Part shown: positions 30,715 to 40,462 of the stretch, piece after piece | How the letters are laid out: the number at the start of each line of letters is the position of its first letter | Numbering within the stretch: the stretch's first letter is position 1 | Source: Chloroflexota bacterium | GTDB taxonomy: Bacteria; Chloroflexota; Anaerolineae; J036; Brachytrichaceae | Assembly: GCA_021788625.1 (NCBI GenBank) | Contig: JAJYKL010000027.1 | Coordinates: 1 to 45,179, forward strand | Reading direction: 5' to 3' | DNA length: 45,179 nucleotides | Position numbers and translations under genes: made by a program | The notes under the pieces: generated by a model | The model's input: the letters and a program-made list of their open reading frames with translations, nothing else | Databases searched by the model: none | Told to the model about the DNA's origin: nothing

Positions 30715-33558
30715 CTATTCCCAGCCGCCCATGCGTAGCACCTCGAAGATGCGGGCTCGTGCGACACGGATCACGATGCTACTTATTATCAAAACCAATG
30801 CGATCGATATGGCAATCGCCATCCATGAAGCGCGTTGCCAATCGACATATGGCTGGAAGGGGGGGATGGGTATCCCAGGGTTATCAGTTACAGGGAAATA
30901 AGGTACGTAGACACGGGCCGCTAAAATTCCCAGCCCAATCCCAACCACCACCGAATAGAGTAGCATGAGGGTGTATTCCAATAGTACGGTACCAACCACC
31001 TCCCGCCGTCGCATTCCCATTGCGCGCATAACGGCGAAGCGCTGAGAACGCTCCAGCAAGGCGAACAAACAGTACACCAGAATGCCGACGACAGCCAGCA
31101 GGGCGCCAGCCACGAACGAAATTGACAGCAGCCCAAACATCCCTACATGTTCCAGTTTCTGCTGATCAGTATGAATGATCTCGTTCAGATCCATGGGGTG
31201 TACTGGGTCCACTCCCATTTTCTCCACCTGCGTAAGCACCGTCTCGGCATCGATACCGGGATTCAGACGCATCCAGATGCTGGCAGGGAAGGCGCCACCG
31301 ATCTCTGAGTCCAGGTAATTGGCATCGATGATCACGCTAGGTTTATCGAAATAGACTGTCGGGAAGTAGTCATAGGTATCCACGATTTTAAAGTGCAGTT
31401 TATAGTCCTCTGCTTTGTCCAGGAACAGGTCCAGATCGATTGGGTCGCCCACCGAAAGGCCGGTGGCAGTTAGAACAGATCGCGGAACGATGACACCGTT
31501 CTGCTGGATACCCAGCCGGTTCAGCATCTCACCCAGTGAGTGGGGAGCAAAACTGGACTCATAATACGAGCTCTGAGGGAATGTAAGGCGGTCGATTGCC
31601 AGAACACGCATGTCTGTCAAATCGGCACTCTGCGACGAATCCGCTGCTGTGAAGTCGCCTACCAGCGATACATGTGCAACGCCTGGGATGCTCTGATATT
31701 GGCTCAACGGCAATATGGAGGTGCTCTGTGTGTCATCCGTTGCCGAGACATTGCCTATCACCGGTGGGCCTCCCTGTTGCTTTTTGACCTGTGGCACAAA
31801 GGTTAAATCGGACCCGACCTCATACTTACGCCGCTCCACCAACCAGATATCCGCGCTCTTGGCCACCGAGGCATAAAACACGCCCAGTGTCAGGCAAAGC
31901 ACCAGCAGATAGGCCGGGGCGCGGTATTGGCTGCCCTCGCGCCCGAGGGTGGTAAGGCCCAGGTAGGCTGTATAAGAAGGGAGGATCTTGCTGATCCAAC
32001 CGATCGGACGCATTAGAAAGATAAATAGCTCGACTGCGACGAGAGGCCCGACGAAGAGGAACAGAGTGGGAGCAGCCAGCAATAGTGGGTCATTGGATGG
32101 ACTATCCACATTCCAGCTGACAAATCCCAACGTCCCTTTCAAGGTCAGTTGTCGGAAGGCGTAGTAGGTTACGCCAGCCAGGATCAGGACAATTGCGATA
32201 CGAGCGGTTGTGGTCGTCCGCACGATTCTGGCACGCTGGCGCTCATATGCCACCAGGCTAATGCGGCTGGCGCGCCAGGTAGCCCACAGCCGTGCGACTA
32301 CCCCTACCATCAATCCGGCTGTGATCATACGCCAGTCTGCAGATTCAATGTACACCTGTAGAGGCGCTCGGGACTCAAATTGTAAAAAGCTGACGGTGTA
32401 TCCCATCAGCGTAGCCATGCCCAGGCCAATCAGCAATCCCAGTGGCAGTGCAGTGGCCAGTATAAAGAATGACTCCAGCAGGATAAGTAACAGTACCTGT
32501 GTTCGGGTGGCACCCCGGCTGGACAGTAACGCGATCTCACGACGCTGGAACTGTGCTGCCATCGTAGACATGGATACGACAAAATACACCAGCATCACCA
32601 GCAAAGGCGCGGCGAATCCAGTTAGGATGAGAGTCAACGATTCTTTGCGCTGTTTCGCAATGGTCAGCTCTTCAATGGGCGATACGTCCACTTTGCCATT
32701 GGCGATATTTTTCTGAACGGTCGTGATAAACTCTGTAAGGCCATCCAGATACATGTCGCCCTGCGAAAGGTTCAATTTACGTTCATCGAGCAGGAAGTAC
32801 CAGAAAACGAAACTCGTCTGTCCAGGGTTGTGGGGATAGAGAAGTGACTCAAAGTCCGCACGGGTAACCAGAGCTGTTTGGGCGTAGTCACCAATCGCAT
32901 CGCGATACCAGAAGTCATCCATTGTATTGGATGCCTCCCACAGGCCCGCGACCAGTGTAGGGATGCGATCCGCGCTGCTCATATCCGTTTCACCCAGGGT
33001 GTACTTATCACCAGCCTGCAAGTCCATCGCCTTGGCGTAATGGCTTTCCAGCCAAATCACTAATGTACCGGCTGGTACGTTGGCAGGCCGCACGCCATAC
33101 GCAGTACCGGAGACAGTTTTTATATGCTGCTCGATATCAGGAACATAGAGTGGACGAATCATGTCGATTTCGTCCTGCTGATGCCGGTTAGCCGGGTCGT
33201 TTTTGATCGGTCGCAGGTGCAAGGAGCGGCTTTCAACCTGCACATACGAGGAGCGGATTGGTAGGTGTATATACTGATTAATCAAGCCGGCAAGCCAATC
33301 CCGGCGAGCCAGGGCATCTTTGATGCTTACCTGGATACCTTGGGGTAATACATATGCGCGCAGTGCAAATGCAGGCCGGCCATAACGCTGGGCACGATTG
33401 CTGAGCTCCTGCTCCATCAAGCTCATACTGACGGCATTGCTGAATACCGGTACGCAAACCAACACGCCAACAGTGAGTGCAATACTGAAGATCAGTAACG
33501 CGGTGAGGGCGACTCGACTTCTTAACCTCCGTAGGGCTAATGTGATAAAAAACGTCAT
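30715..33558 (-). CDS. FtsX/MacB-type ABC permease
   Basis: 947 residues. It has an N-terminal membrane segment (about 17-40), a large outside domain, and a three- to four-helix FtsX block at about 305-440 (AAPLLVMLVYFVVSMSTMAAQFQRREIALLSSRGATRTQV). After two more membrane helices and a second outside domain comes the C-terminal FtsX block at about 820-940 (GILVYCLFALLERSQRFAVMRAMGMRRREVVGTVLLEY). This is the two-module layout of large permeases for lipoprotein or lipid release and drug/peptide efflux. No ATP-binding subunit gene lies next to it, which is unusual because the two are normally adjacent. GAAGG lies about 7 bases before the ATG at 33558. Substrate unknown. Confidence 0.88.
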   Translation of the reverse strand: MTFFITLALRRLRSRVALTALLIFSIALTVGVLVCVPVFSNAVSMSLMEQELSNRAQRYGRPAFALRAYVLPQGIQVSIKDALARRDWLAGLINQYIHLPIRSSYVQVESRSLHLRPIKNDPANRHQQDEIDMIRPLYVPDIEQHIKTVSGTAYGVRPANVPAGTLVIWLESHYAKAMDLQAGDKYTLGETDMSSADRIPTLVAGLWEASNTMDDFWYRDAIGDYAQTALVTRADFESLLYPHNPGQTSFVFWYFLLDERKLNLSQGDMYLDGLTEFITTVQKNIANGKVDVSPIEELTIAKQRKESLTLILTGFAAPLLVMLVYFVVSMSTMAAQFQRREIALLSSRGATRTQVLLLILLESFFILATALPLGLLIGLGMATLMGYTVSFLQFESRAPLQVYIESADWRMITAGLMVGVVARLWATWRASRISLVAYERQRARIVRTTTTARIAIVLILAGVTYYAFRQLTLKGTLGFVSWNVDSPSNDPLLLAAPTLFLFVGPLVAVELFIFLMRPIGWISKILPSYTAYLGLTTLGREGSQYRAPAYLLVLCLTLGVFYASVAKSADIWLVERRKYEVGSDLTFVPQVKKQQGGPPVIGNVSATDDTQSTSILPLSQYQSIPGVAHVSLVGDFTAADSSQSADLTDMRVLAIDRLTFPQSSYYESSFAPHSLGEMLNRLGIQQNGVIVPRSVLTATGLSVGDPIDLDLFLDKAEDYKLHFKIVDTYDYFPTVYFDKPSVIIDANYLDSEIGGAFPASIWMRLNPGIDAETVLTQVEKMGVDPVHPMDLNEIIHTDQQKLEHVGMFGLLSISFVAGALLAVVGILVYCLFALLERSQRFAVMRAMGMRRREVVGTVLLEYTLMLLYSVVVGIGLGILAARVYVPYFPVTDNPGIPIPPFQPYVDWQRASWMAIAISIALVLIISSIVIRVARARIFEVLRMGGWE

Positions 33559-33903
33559 GCGTGTACCTTCTTTCGTCTATGCTGCACTATCCCGGAACTG
33601 CTTTCGATGGGACCTCGTTGTGTACGCTATTTAACCATGATACGCATGCCTGCAGTGATTCGGGTACTGATCTCACTGCTGGACTGCACCTGTTCCACGA
33701 TGGCACAGCCAGACAGTGCCCTAGCACCCCTGACTCCATTCCTGAGGGTTCACCGTAAGCGAGCCAAGTCTTGCTGCATCACTGGACAAACTGATCATGC
33801 AGAATGAACCCGCATGACCTGTCTTCACGTCGGTAAACGCGCCTATCCTTGCACCTGACCAAATTCCTGCCCAAGCCGATGAGCCTGGGCAGGTACGGCC
33901 GCT
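33559..33903. other. Intergenic stretch without a recognisable gene
   Basis: 345 bases between the importer-2 ATPase gene (ends 33904, minus) and the FtsX-type permease (starts 33558, minus). Apart from the hairpin at 33866-33893 and the presumed permease promoter near 33600, nothing is recognised. Short open frames here carry no known pattern. Confidence 0.5.
33866..33893 (-). terminator. Terminator of importer-2 operon
   Basis: CCTGCCCA pairs with TGGGCAGG (8 bp) and an inner GC/GC pair extends the stem past one mismatch. It lies 10 bases after the stop of the last ATPase gene. AATTTGG follows on the minus strand, a weak T-run. Confidence 0.65.
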
Positions 33904-34950
33904 CTAGATCCCTTCCAGAGCAAGTGTGTCAGCAAGGTGGCAACTGACCGTGCGGCCAGGGCTGATGGTGCGTAAATGGGGAATCGCGGTGCGACACTGT
34001 TCGGTGGCGTACTTGCAACGTGGATGGAATACACACCCCGCGGGCAGGTTACCCAGGTCTGGTACCTCACCTCTCGACACGATGCGCTTGCGACGTTGCG
34101 TGGTCTTCGGTACAGCAGAAAGCAACGCTTCGCTGTAAGGGTGTAGCGGATGACTGAGGATATCCTGTTTCGGTCCCAGCTCTACCAACTTACCAGCATA
34201 CATGACGGCAATTCGGTCGCTCATGTAGCGGATGACACTCATGGCGTGCGAAATGAAGATGTAAGTCAGTTGGTATTGCGCCTGCAAGTCTTTGAGCAAG
34301 TTGAGTATCTGCGCCTGGATGGACACATCCAACGCCGAGACCGGTTCATCGGCCACGACTAACTTGGGATTCACTACCAGTGCTCGGGCGATGCCAATGC
34401 GCTGGCGTTGGCCGCCACTAAAGCTATGCGGGAATCTGCGCAGGTGTTCCACGCGCAGCCCCACCTGTTGGATCACCTTGGCGACACGCTCTTCCAAATC
34501 CCTACCCTTGGCGATATTGTTCACCAGGAGAGGTTCGCCAACCGTTTCCAACACGTTCATGCGGGGGTTGAGTGATGCATAGGGATCCTGGAAGATCATT
34601 TGTGCATTGCGTCGGAAAATGTGCATCTGTTTGCTGTCCAGCTCGAACACATTCAGGACGCGATTGCCATCACGCAGCAGTACGTCACCCCCTGTCGGTT
34701 CGTAAAGTCGGATGATAGTGCGGCCCAAGGTCGTCTTACCGCTGCCGCTCTCACCGACAACACCTAATGTCTCACCAGCCTGTACCGTGATGTTTACTTC
34801 GTCAACTGCTTTGACATAGCCGACAGTGTGTTTCAGGAATCCTGCCTGGATTGGAAAGTACTTCTTAAGGTCTTTCACCTCCAGGAGCGGCTCCATTTGG
34901 GCAATCGCACTCAATTGTTCGGCATGGTTTGGGCTTGTCATTGTGGTCAT
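33904..34950 (-). CDS. Family-5 ABC importer ATPase, OppF-type
   Basis: 348 residues. Walker A is GESGSGKT after the OppF-typical KKYFPIQAGFLKHTVGYVKAVDEV start. The signature is FSGGQRQR, Walker B is LVVADEP, and the C-terminal extension has VFHPRCKYA...C. The ATG overlaps the stop of the OppD-type gene by 4 bases (ATGA), so the two ATPases are made in equal amounts. It is the last gene of importer 2 and is followed by a hairpin terminator. Proteins of this type energise uptake of oligopeptides or oligosaccharides together with OppD. Confidence 0.93.
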   Translation of the reverse strand: MTTMTSPNHAEQLSAIAQMEPLLEVKDLKKYFPIQAGFLKHTVGYVKAVDEVNITVQAGETLGVVGESGSGKTTLGRTIIRLYEPTGGDVLLRDGNRVLNVFELDSKQMHIFRRNAQMIFQDPYASLNPRMNVLETVGEPLLVNNIAKGRDLEERVAKVIQQVGLRVEHLRRFPHSFSGGQRQRIGIARALVVNPKLVVADEPVSALDVSIQAQILNLLKDLQAQYQLTYIFISHAMSVIRYMSDRIAVMYAGKLVELGPKQDILSHPLHPYSEALLSAVPKTTQRRKRIVSRGEVPDLGNLPAGCVFHPRCKYATEQCRTAIPHLRTISPGRTVSCHLADTLALEGI

Positions 34951-36038
34951 GAAACACCGCTCTGTTGCGTTGCACTCTGTTGAGTGGCATTTGGCTGCTC
35001 AGTAGGCACTTTACTCCGGGCTTGTGAATCATACAGGAAGCAGCTCACTGTATGGGAGGGGGACACCTCAATGAGGGGTGGGCGCGCTCCGTCACATAGA
35101 CCCGGAATGCGCTTTTCACAGCGCGAGAAGAAGGGGCAACCCTTCTGAATCAGGTATGGATTGGGCAGACCGCCGCTGATCGTTTGCAACCGGGCCAGGG
35201 GTCCTTCTATTTTAGGAATGGACCTCCATAGTGCTTGGGTGTAGGGGTGCAGCGGGTTGTTAAACATCTCCTCCATCGGAGCGTGTTCCATTACGCGGCC
35301 CAGGTACATGACCATGATATCGTCCGACATTTCACTCACCACAGCCAGGTCGTGGCTGATATACATGAGAGCCATGCCGAATTCTTCCTGTAATGAGCGA
35401 ATCAGTTCGAGAATCTGAGCTTCAATGGTCACATCCAATGCAGTGGTCGGTTCGTCGGCAATAAGAAGTTTTGGATTACACGAGAGGGCCATGGCGATCA
35501 TGGCGCGCTGGCGCATTCCACCACTTAGCTGATGAGGGTAGGCATCCACCAGGCGGGTGGGTTGGGGAATGCCCACCTTGCCGAGCAGCTCGATAGCTTG
35601 CTGGCGAGCCGCCTTTTTGGTGGTGCCAGGGATGTGCAGCAAGATAGCTTCGATGATCTGGTTGCCTACGGTAAAGAGCGGGCTGAAGGACGTCATCGGC
35701 TCCTGAAAAATCATACCGACTTCCTTCCACCGGATCGCGCGCATCTGCTCGCTATCTGCCTTTAGCTTTAGGACATCCACAATTTGCGGGCCGTTCGGTC
35801 CCTGCAGATGCAACAGCACCTCACCCCCTACCTCCTTCCCGGGAGGCGTGGGGACAATGCGCATGATCGATTGCGCCGTAACACTCTTTCCGCAGCCACT
35901 CTCGCCAATCACCCCCAGCGACTTACCTTTCTCGATGTTGTAACTGACGCCATCCACCGCCCGGACAGTTCCTTCATAGAGATAGAAGTATGTTTGCAGA
36001 TTACGTACTTCTATAAACAGGTTGTTACTGTTTGTCAT
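34947..36038 (-). CDS. Family-5 ABC importer ATPase, OppD-type
   Basis: 363 residues from the ATG at 36038 ([18 protein letters not shown]). Walker A is GESGCGKS, the signature LSGGMRQR and Walker B LLIADEP; the Cys-rich C-terminal motif is [13 protein letters not shown]. The ribosome site is poor (GGAG about 16 bases upstream). A longer frame to 36116 would overlap the permease gene and adds residues unlike the family. The start lies 37 bases after the OppC-type permease. The C-terminus ends in a Gln/Ser/Thr-rich repeat ([10 protein letters not shown]). Partner of the OppF-type protein downstream. Confidence 0.9.
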   Translation of the reverse strand: MTNSNNLFIEVRNLQTYFYLYEGTVRAVDGVSYNIEKGKSLGVIGESGCGKSVTAQSIMRIVPTPPGKEVGGEVLLHLQGPNGPQIVDVLKLKADSEQMRAIRWKEVGMIFQEPMTSFSPLFTVGNQIIEAILLHIPGTTKKAARQQAIELLGKVGIPQPTRLVDAYPHQLSGGMRQRAMIAMALSCNPKLLIADEPTTALDVTIEAQILELIRSLQEEFGMALMYISHDLAVVSEMSDDIMVMYLGRVMEHAPMEEMFNNPLHPYTQALWRSIPKIEGPLARLQTISGGLPNPYLIQKGCPFFSRCEKRIPGLCDGARPPLIEVSPSHTVSCFLYDSQARSKVPTEQPNATQQSATQQSGVS

Positions 36039-36075
36039 GATGTTATCGTTCTGGTTACTCCAATCAAGCCAGGGT

Positions 36076-37257
36076 TTATCGCGAATAGGGATCCGCGGCG
36101 TCGCGCAGACCATCACCTACGAAGTTGAAAAGCAACACCGTGGCAATCACGAACAGGGCGGGTATCATCAACCACTGCTGCTCGGCTACCGCAACAATGT
36201 TTTGTGCGTCCTGCAGCAGTGTGCCCCAACTCACGGCTGGCGGTTGCATTCCAAGGCCGATGAAGCTTAAGGCGGTCTCGCCCAGGATGACACCTGGAAT
36301 CGACACCGTGATGGACACGATCAGGTGGCTTGTGAAACCTGGTAGAAGGTGGCGAGTGATAATGCGCCACTTACTAGCACCTGCAGCCTGCGCGGCCAGA
36401 GCATAGTCCTCTTCCCGCAACTGAAGCAGTTTACCGCGTACGACGCGTGCCAAACCCGCCCACCCAATTACGGAGAGGATCATGGTGATGGCGAAATAGG
36501 TTTGTATGACGGACCAGTTGCGTGGAAGGGCGGCAGAGAGGGCCATCCAGATTGGTAGGGTGGGGATGGAGAGTAAAAAGTCGATCATACGTTGGATCAC
36601 TTCATCGACGATGCCACCCAGATAGCCTGACAACCCTCCCAGGGATACACCGATCAGGAAGCTGACCAATACGCCAACCAAACCAATCGATAAGGATACC
36701 TGTGCCCCAAAGAACGTGCGAGAAAAGAGGTCACGCCCCAGGTCATCGGTACCGAACAGATGCACCGGCTCATTGCCCAATCCTGTACCGAACAGGTGGA
36801 TATCGGACTCTATCAGGCCCAAGAATTTGTATGACTCTCCGTGAGCAAAGAATTGGATGGGGATTGGCTTACTCGTATCCGGAATGAACTTGAACTGGAA
36901 TGTTTTCGGGTCCACTTTACGCGAGACGGGGTAGATGAATGGTCCGGTGATGCCTACCCCAGGGCGATAAAAGTGGATCGTCGTTGGGGGCTCCTGTTGC
37001 CGGCCTTCCCAGCGAGCATCAGTGCTATAGGGCGCGACGAAGTTCGCAAAGATGGCTGACAAATACAACAAGATTAAAATAACGCTCGCCACCATGGCAA
37101 TCTTGTGCTTCTTAAAACGCCACCATACCAGTTCGGTTTGCGAAGCATAGTAAAAACGCTCGTCACGCACCGCTTCTGGCTGTTCGAGTGCGTTCACCTC
37201 GTTCTGAGGAATAGGTCCTCCGACCTCTTGGGGATTTGGAACAGTTTGGACACTCAC
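36076..37257 (-). CDS. Family-5 ABC importer permease, OppC-type
   Basis: 393 residues, longer than the usual 300 or so because of a large periplasmic loop (about 75-165) between the first and second membrane segments, as in many importers linked to sugar uptake. The segment VHLFGTDDLGRDLFSR and the coupling loop YALAAQAAGASKWRIITRHLLPG are typical; the protein ends with DGLRDAADPYSR, a standard OppC end. It starts with GTG at 37257, overlapping the stop of the OppB-type gene (GTGA). GGAGG lies about 10 bases before the GTG. Confidence 0.92.
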   Translation of the reverse strand: MSVQTVPNPQEVGGPIPQNEVNALEQPEAVRDERFYYASQTELVWWRFKKHKIAMVASVILILLYLSAIFANFVAPYSTDARWEGRQQEPPTTIHFYRPGVGITGPFIYPVSRKVDPKTFQFKFIPDTSKPIPIQFFAHGESYKFLGLIESDIHLFGTGLGNEPVHLFGTDDLGRDLFSRTFFGAQVSLSIGLVGVLVSFLIGVSLGGLSGYLGGIVDEVIQRMIDFLLSIPTLPIWMALSAALPRNWSVIQTYFAITMILSVIGWAGLARVVRGKLLQLREEDYALAAQAAGASKWRIITRHLLPGFTSHLIVSITVSIPGVILGETALSFIGLGMQPPAVSWGTLLQDAQNIVAVAEQQWLMIPALFVIATVLLFNFVGDGLRDAADPYSR

Positions 37258-38252
37258 TTTGCCGTTCCTCCATATCGAATGCGCGGATCCAGGGCGGCCA
37301 GCAAGATATCGGAGATGAGTGTGCCAATGACGGTCAGGGTGCTCAAGATCATCACGATACTACTGGCCAGATACATATCCTGTTCGAGCGTGGCGCGTAA
37401 CAGCAGGGGACCTGTGGTCTGGATGCCGAGAACGATCGAGACCAGCACTTCTCCTGATACAAGGCCTGGCAGAACCCAACCCACTGTGCTGATGATCGGA
37501 TTGATGGCCATGCGAACAGGATATTTAATCAGCAAACCCAGTTCACTCAGACCCTTGGCGCGTGCTGTAATGACATATTGCTTTTTTAGCTCATCAAGGA
37601 GGTTCGCGCGCATCACGCGGATGGTTACACCTGTACTGCTCAAGCTGATTATGAACAGCGGCAAGATTAGATGTTTAAGCAGGTCGATAAACTTGCCCCA
37701 GGAAGCGGGTGCATCAAGGTACTGACTGGAGTTCAGACCCAGAGGTGAGAAGCCAGTCGTGGCAAAGATCACCCAGGCGAGTATCAGCGCTACCAGGAAA
37801 CCTGGTGTAGCCAGACCGATAAACCCAATAAAGGTGAAAATGTAATCCCATGTCGAATACTGGTGCGTAGCGGAGTAAATGCCAATCGGGATGGAGATAA
37901 GCCAGGAAAGGAGCAGGGCAGCGATCGAGATGGCCATCGTGAGTGGAATTCGCGCGGCCAATAGCGTATTGACGTTCTGGTTCCACTGGAATGACCATCC
38001 AAAGTTGCCATCAAACAGAATTCCCTTCATCCAGGTCAGGTAACGCTCACTGATGGGCTTGTCCAATCCATACATTTTCGTCAGGCGCATGGCCTCACCT
38101 TCGTCAACCTGAATGCCCGATAGCTTCAAGGTATTGATCTGACGGGTGACCCAGTCACCGGGCGGTAATTGAATGACGAGGAACGACACAAGCGAGATTA
38201 ACAGCAGAATGGGGATAAGCGTCACGATACGGCGTGCGATATAAGCTAACAC
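37254..38252 (-). CDS. Family-5 ABC importer permease, OppB-type
   Basis: 332 residues, about six membrane segments. MLAYIARRIVTLIPILLLISLVSF is the standard N-terminus and the coupling loop QYVITARAKGLSELGLLIKYPVRMAINP is clear; it ends AALDPRIRYG plus five residues. It starts with GTG at 38252, with GGGAGG about 10 bases upstream. It pairs with the OppC-type permease, with which it overlaps by 4 bases. A perfect 13-bp hairpin lies between it and the binding-protein gene upstream. Confidence 0.93.
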   Translation of the reverse strand: MLAYIARRIVTLIPILLLISLVSFLVIQLPPGDWVTRQINTLKLSGIQVDEGEAMRLTKMYGLDKPISERYLTWMKGILFDGNFGWSFQWNQNVNTLLAARIPLTMAISIAALLLSWLISIPIGIYSATHQYSTWDYIFTFIGFIGLATPGFLVALILAWVIFATTGFSPLGLNSSQYLDAPASWGKFIDLLKHLILPLFIISLSSTGVTIRVMRANLLDELKKQYVITARAKGLSELGLLIKYPVRMAINPIISTVGWVLPGLVSGEVLVSIVLGIQTTGPLLLRATLEQDMYLASSIVMILSTLTVIGTLISDILLAALDPRIRYGGTAK

Positions 38253-38382
38253 TTAAGTACTTCCTCCCGACAAGGAAATAAATGCCAGGTGCTGGTTTAC
38301 ATTTGCAGATTCATCCAGCCTCTAATGTGCACATTCTATCAGTTACGATGCCCAGACGTCGATAGAAACGCCTGAAAATAGT

Positions 38383-38418
38383 GGTCACTGCCAGGCCTGG
38401 TAAGACCTGGCAGTGACC
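38383..38418 (-). terminator. Hairpin between binding-protein and permease genes (importer 2)
   Basis: GGTCACTGCCAGG (38383-38395) pairs perfectly with CCTGGCAGTGACC (38406-38418), with a 10-base loop. A short TATTTTC follows on the minus strand. Same position as the hairpin in importer 1, so probably partial termination or 3'-end protection of the binding-protein mRNA. Confidence 0.78.
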
Positions 38419-38446
38419 CAAAACGCTCAGCTTAGTCGATAGCTTA

Positions 38447-40462
38447 TCACTGAGCCTGATCGAACCACAATTGCTCGCCGGCGAAGTTGCATGCGATGGC
38501 ATATCCAGCCTGCGCAACGTTGTGCAACGTCTTGCGGGCGATCATTGGATACTTAACATGCTCTTCGTAGTTGATGAAAGCCAGGTTGTCACGCTCCCAC
38601 TGATGACCCTGCTCCATCAATTTATTGTATTGGTCAGAGCCTGATACCGAAGCCCAGCGCTGCTTGTCAAGGTTCCAGGCTTGCTTTACCCAGTCTGGTG
38701 GTTCAGTGCCCTGTTTGCCGTTGGTGGTGTGCCAGTTTTCCCACATTATGTTGGCCGATACATCACCGTCGGTATAACCGTTGCCCCAGCCCTGGTCATG
38801 GCTCCACATAACGCGCGCCTGAATTTCGTTGGCAGCCCACCGCGTGCTGAATGTGTTGGACTCATCCTTCTTGTAAGAGGTCTTGATACCAATCGCATTC
38901 AGGTACTGAGTGGTCAGGTCAGAGGCAGGCACGATGTCAGGTGCTTCGGCAGCGTTCTCGATCAGGATCTGCACTGGCTTGCCGTCCGCGTAGGTGCGGA
39001 ACCCGTCAGCGCCCTTCTTCAGGCCCATATCGTCCAGTAACTTATTGGCTAGAGCCACGTCATAGGTGTCATTCTGCGGGCCCACGGTAATATCCGGCAT
39101 GGACGCGTATCCATAGTAGAGCGTATCGATTATCTCCTTACGGTTAATCGCATGGCTCAGCGCTTGTCTGAATCGAACGTCTTGTGAGGCCTTTTGCCAG
39201 TTCGTGTCGGAGTAGGTCATATTCAGATACAGACCACTGGAGTCCACGTGCATGTCCAACAGCACCGTGTTGAAGTTAGCCTTGGCTTCGGCTTGCTTGT
39301 ACATAGGCACTTTAACCAGTGCGGTGCTTTCACGCAGGAAGTCTACATCGCCGCTCACCACTTTGGCGTTGACCATTTCGACGTCGTTCATCTGGGTCGA
39401 GATGATCGTGTCGATGTAGGGCAGTTGCTTGCCTTCGGTGTCAACCATGTAGAAGTAGGGGTTGCGTACCCACTTGAGAATGCCCTGATCCGACTTGGCA
39501 GGGATCCATGGATACAGACCAGGGTAATCCACACACTTCGGGTTGGTCATGTCCCAGTTTTGGCAGCGCTTGAGGTTGAACAAGTTCCACCATTCGTTGG
39601 TGAGCTTGTTTGCCTGCAAGTCATTTTTCATCTGGTCCAATGTGGTGTACTTAATGTGGTATTTCTTGAGGTAGTGTGATGGATTGATGAGGTCGGTGTA
39701 GCCGTGCCAGCCCTCGATGGTCAGGTTGCGTACGAAACCACCATATGGCTTGTCGAATGTGATCTTGAAAGTGTAGTCGTCGACGATTTGAAGCTTACCA
39801 GGGGTTCCATCCGGAGCAAAACCTGTGCGGAACATGTTCGGAAGACCATTCGGATACAGCTTGTCATTGCCGTAGATGTCTTCCCAGGTGAAACGCACAT
39901 CTTCAGACGTCACCGGTTGGCCATCAGACCACTTCAGGCCCTTGCGCATGTCGAACGTGAAGTCCTGGTTATTATTGGACACCTTCAGGTCCTGGATGAC
40001 GTTGCCTTTCCAGTCCTGTACACCAATGCCCGGGGCCTTAAGGATGTCTTCATTCATCATGACGAAGATATCAGGCGCCCAGTTTGCCACAGCGTGGGCG
40101 GAGTGTAGCGTGCCGCCATACTTGCCCGCCTGCCAGTTAGGCAGGTCCTGCGTTGTGAGTAAAACGCCTGGACCTACTACAAAGGGTTCAGTGGGAAGTC
40201 GCTGATCGATTGGCGGGAGCTTTCCAGATTGTACCAGCGTATCCAACATAGGCGCTTCCTGATACTTGCTGGTTGCAGCCGCGGCTGTGGTTGGGGCTGG
40301 TGATGCTGCACCTTCTGTGGCAGCAGTGGTTGCCGCTGTCGTTGCAGCGGGGGCTTGAGTTGCAGCAGGAGCCTGGGTGGCACCTCCTGTGCATGCACTA
40401 GCCAACATCGACGCGGACGCCAAGAGCACAAAGTACTTCAGTAAGTGCGATGGCTTTTTCAT
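38447..40462 (-). CDS. Family-5 extracellular solute-binding lipoprotein (importer 2)
   Basis: 671 residues from the ATG at 40462 (MKKPSHLLKYF), chosen because AGGAG lies about 9 bases upstream and because it opens the signal sequence; an ATG at 40495 is less likely. The lipobox is LASAC (C24), followed by an Ala/Thr/Pro-rich linker of about 45 residues. The SBP_bac_5 domain has FTFDMRKGLKWSDGQPVTSEDVRFTWEDIY. The large size and the WxxxxxxxW-rich middle resemble binding proteins for cello- or xylo-oligosaccharides in Thermotoga as well as peptide binders, so a sugar ligand is possible but unproven. First gene of the operon: binding protein, OppB, OppC, OppD, OppF. The promoter is at 40842-40874. 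Confidence 0.92.
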   Translation of the reverse strand: MKKPSHLLKYFVLLASASMLASACTGGATQAPAATQAPAATTAATTAATEGAASPAPTTAAAATSKYQEAPMLDTLVQSGKLPPIDQRLPTEPFVVGPGVLLTTQDLPNWQAGKYGGTLHSAHAVANWAPDIFVMMNEDILKAPGIGVQDWKGNVIQDLKVSNNNQDFTFDMRKGLKWSDGQPVTSEDVRFTWEDIYGNDKLYPNGLPNMFRTGFAPDGTPGKLQIVDDYTFKITFDKPYGGFVRNLTIEGWHGYTDLINPSHYLKKYHIKYTTLDQMKNDLQANKLTNEWWNLFNLKRCQNWDMTNPKCVDYPGLYPWIPAKSDQGILKWVRNPYFYMVDTEGKQLPYIDTIISTQMNDVEMVNAKVVSGDVDFLRESTALVKVPMYKQAEAKANFNTVLLDMHVDSSGLYLNMTYSDTNWQKASQDVRFRQALSHAINRKEIIDTLYYGYASMPDITVGPQNDTYDVALANKLLDDMGLKKGADGFRTYADGKPVQILIENAAEAPDIVPASDLTTQYLNAIGIKTSYKKDESNTFSTRWAANEIQARVMWSHDQGWGNGYTDGDVSANIMWENWHTTNGKQGTEPPDWVKQAWNLDKQRWASVSGSDQYNKLMEQGHQWERDNLAFINYEEHVKYPMIARKTLHNVAQAGYAIACNFAGEQLWFDQAQ

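Noticed and set aside
32210..32716. 168-codon open frame on the plus strand inside the FtsX-type permease
   Set aside because: Antisense to a membrane-helix region; no start signal or similarity.
33561..33807. Short overlapping frames in the gap before the FtsX-type permease
   Set aside because: None has a ribosome site or family pattern; not enough evidence for a gene or a pseudogene.
39194..39679. 161-codon open frame on the plus strand inside the importer-2 binding protein
   Set aside because: Antisense shadow with Val/His-rich composition and no ribosome site.
40355..40395. Short tandem repeats in the binding-protein genes (also near 29560-29640)
   Set aside because: They encode the Ala/Pro/Thr/Gln lipoprotein linker in frame, so they are protein low complexity rather than a DNA repeat element or CRISPR.
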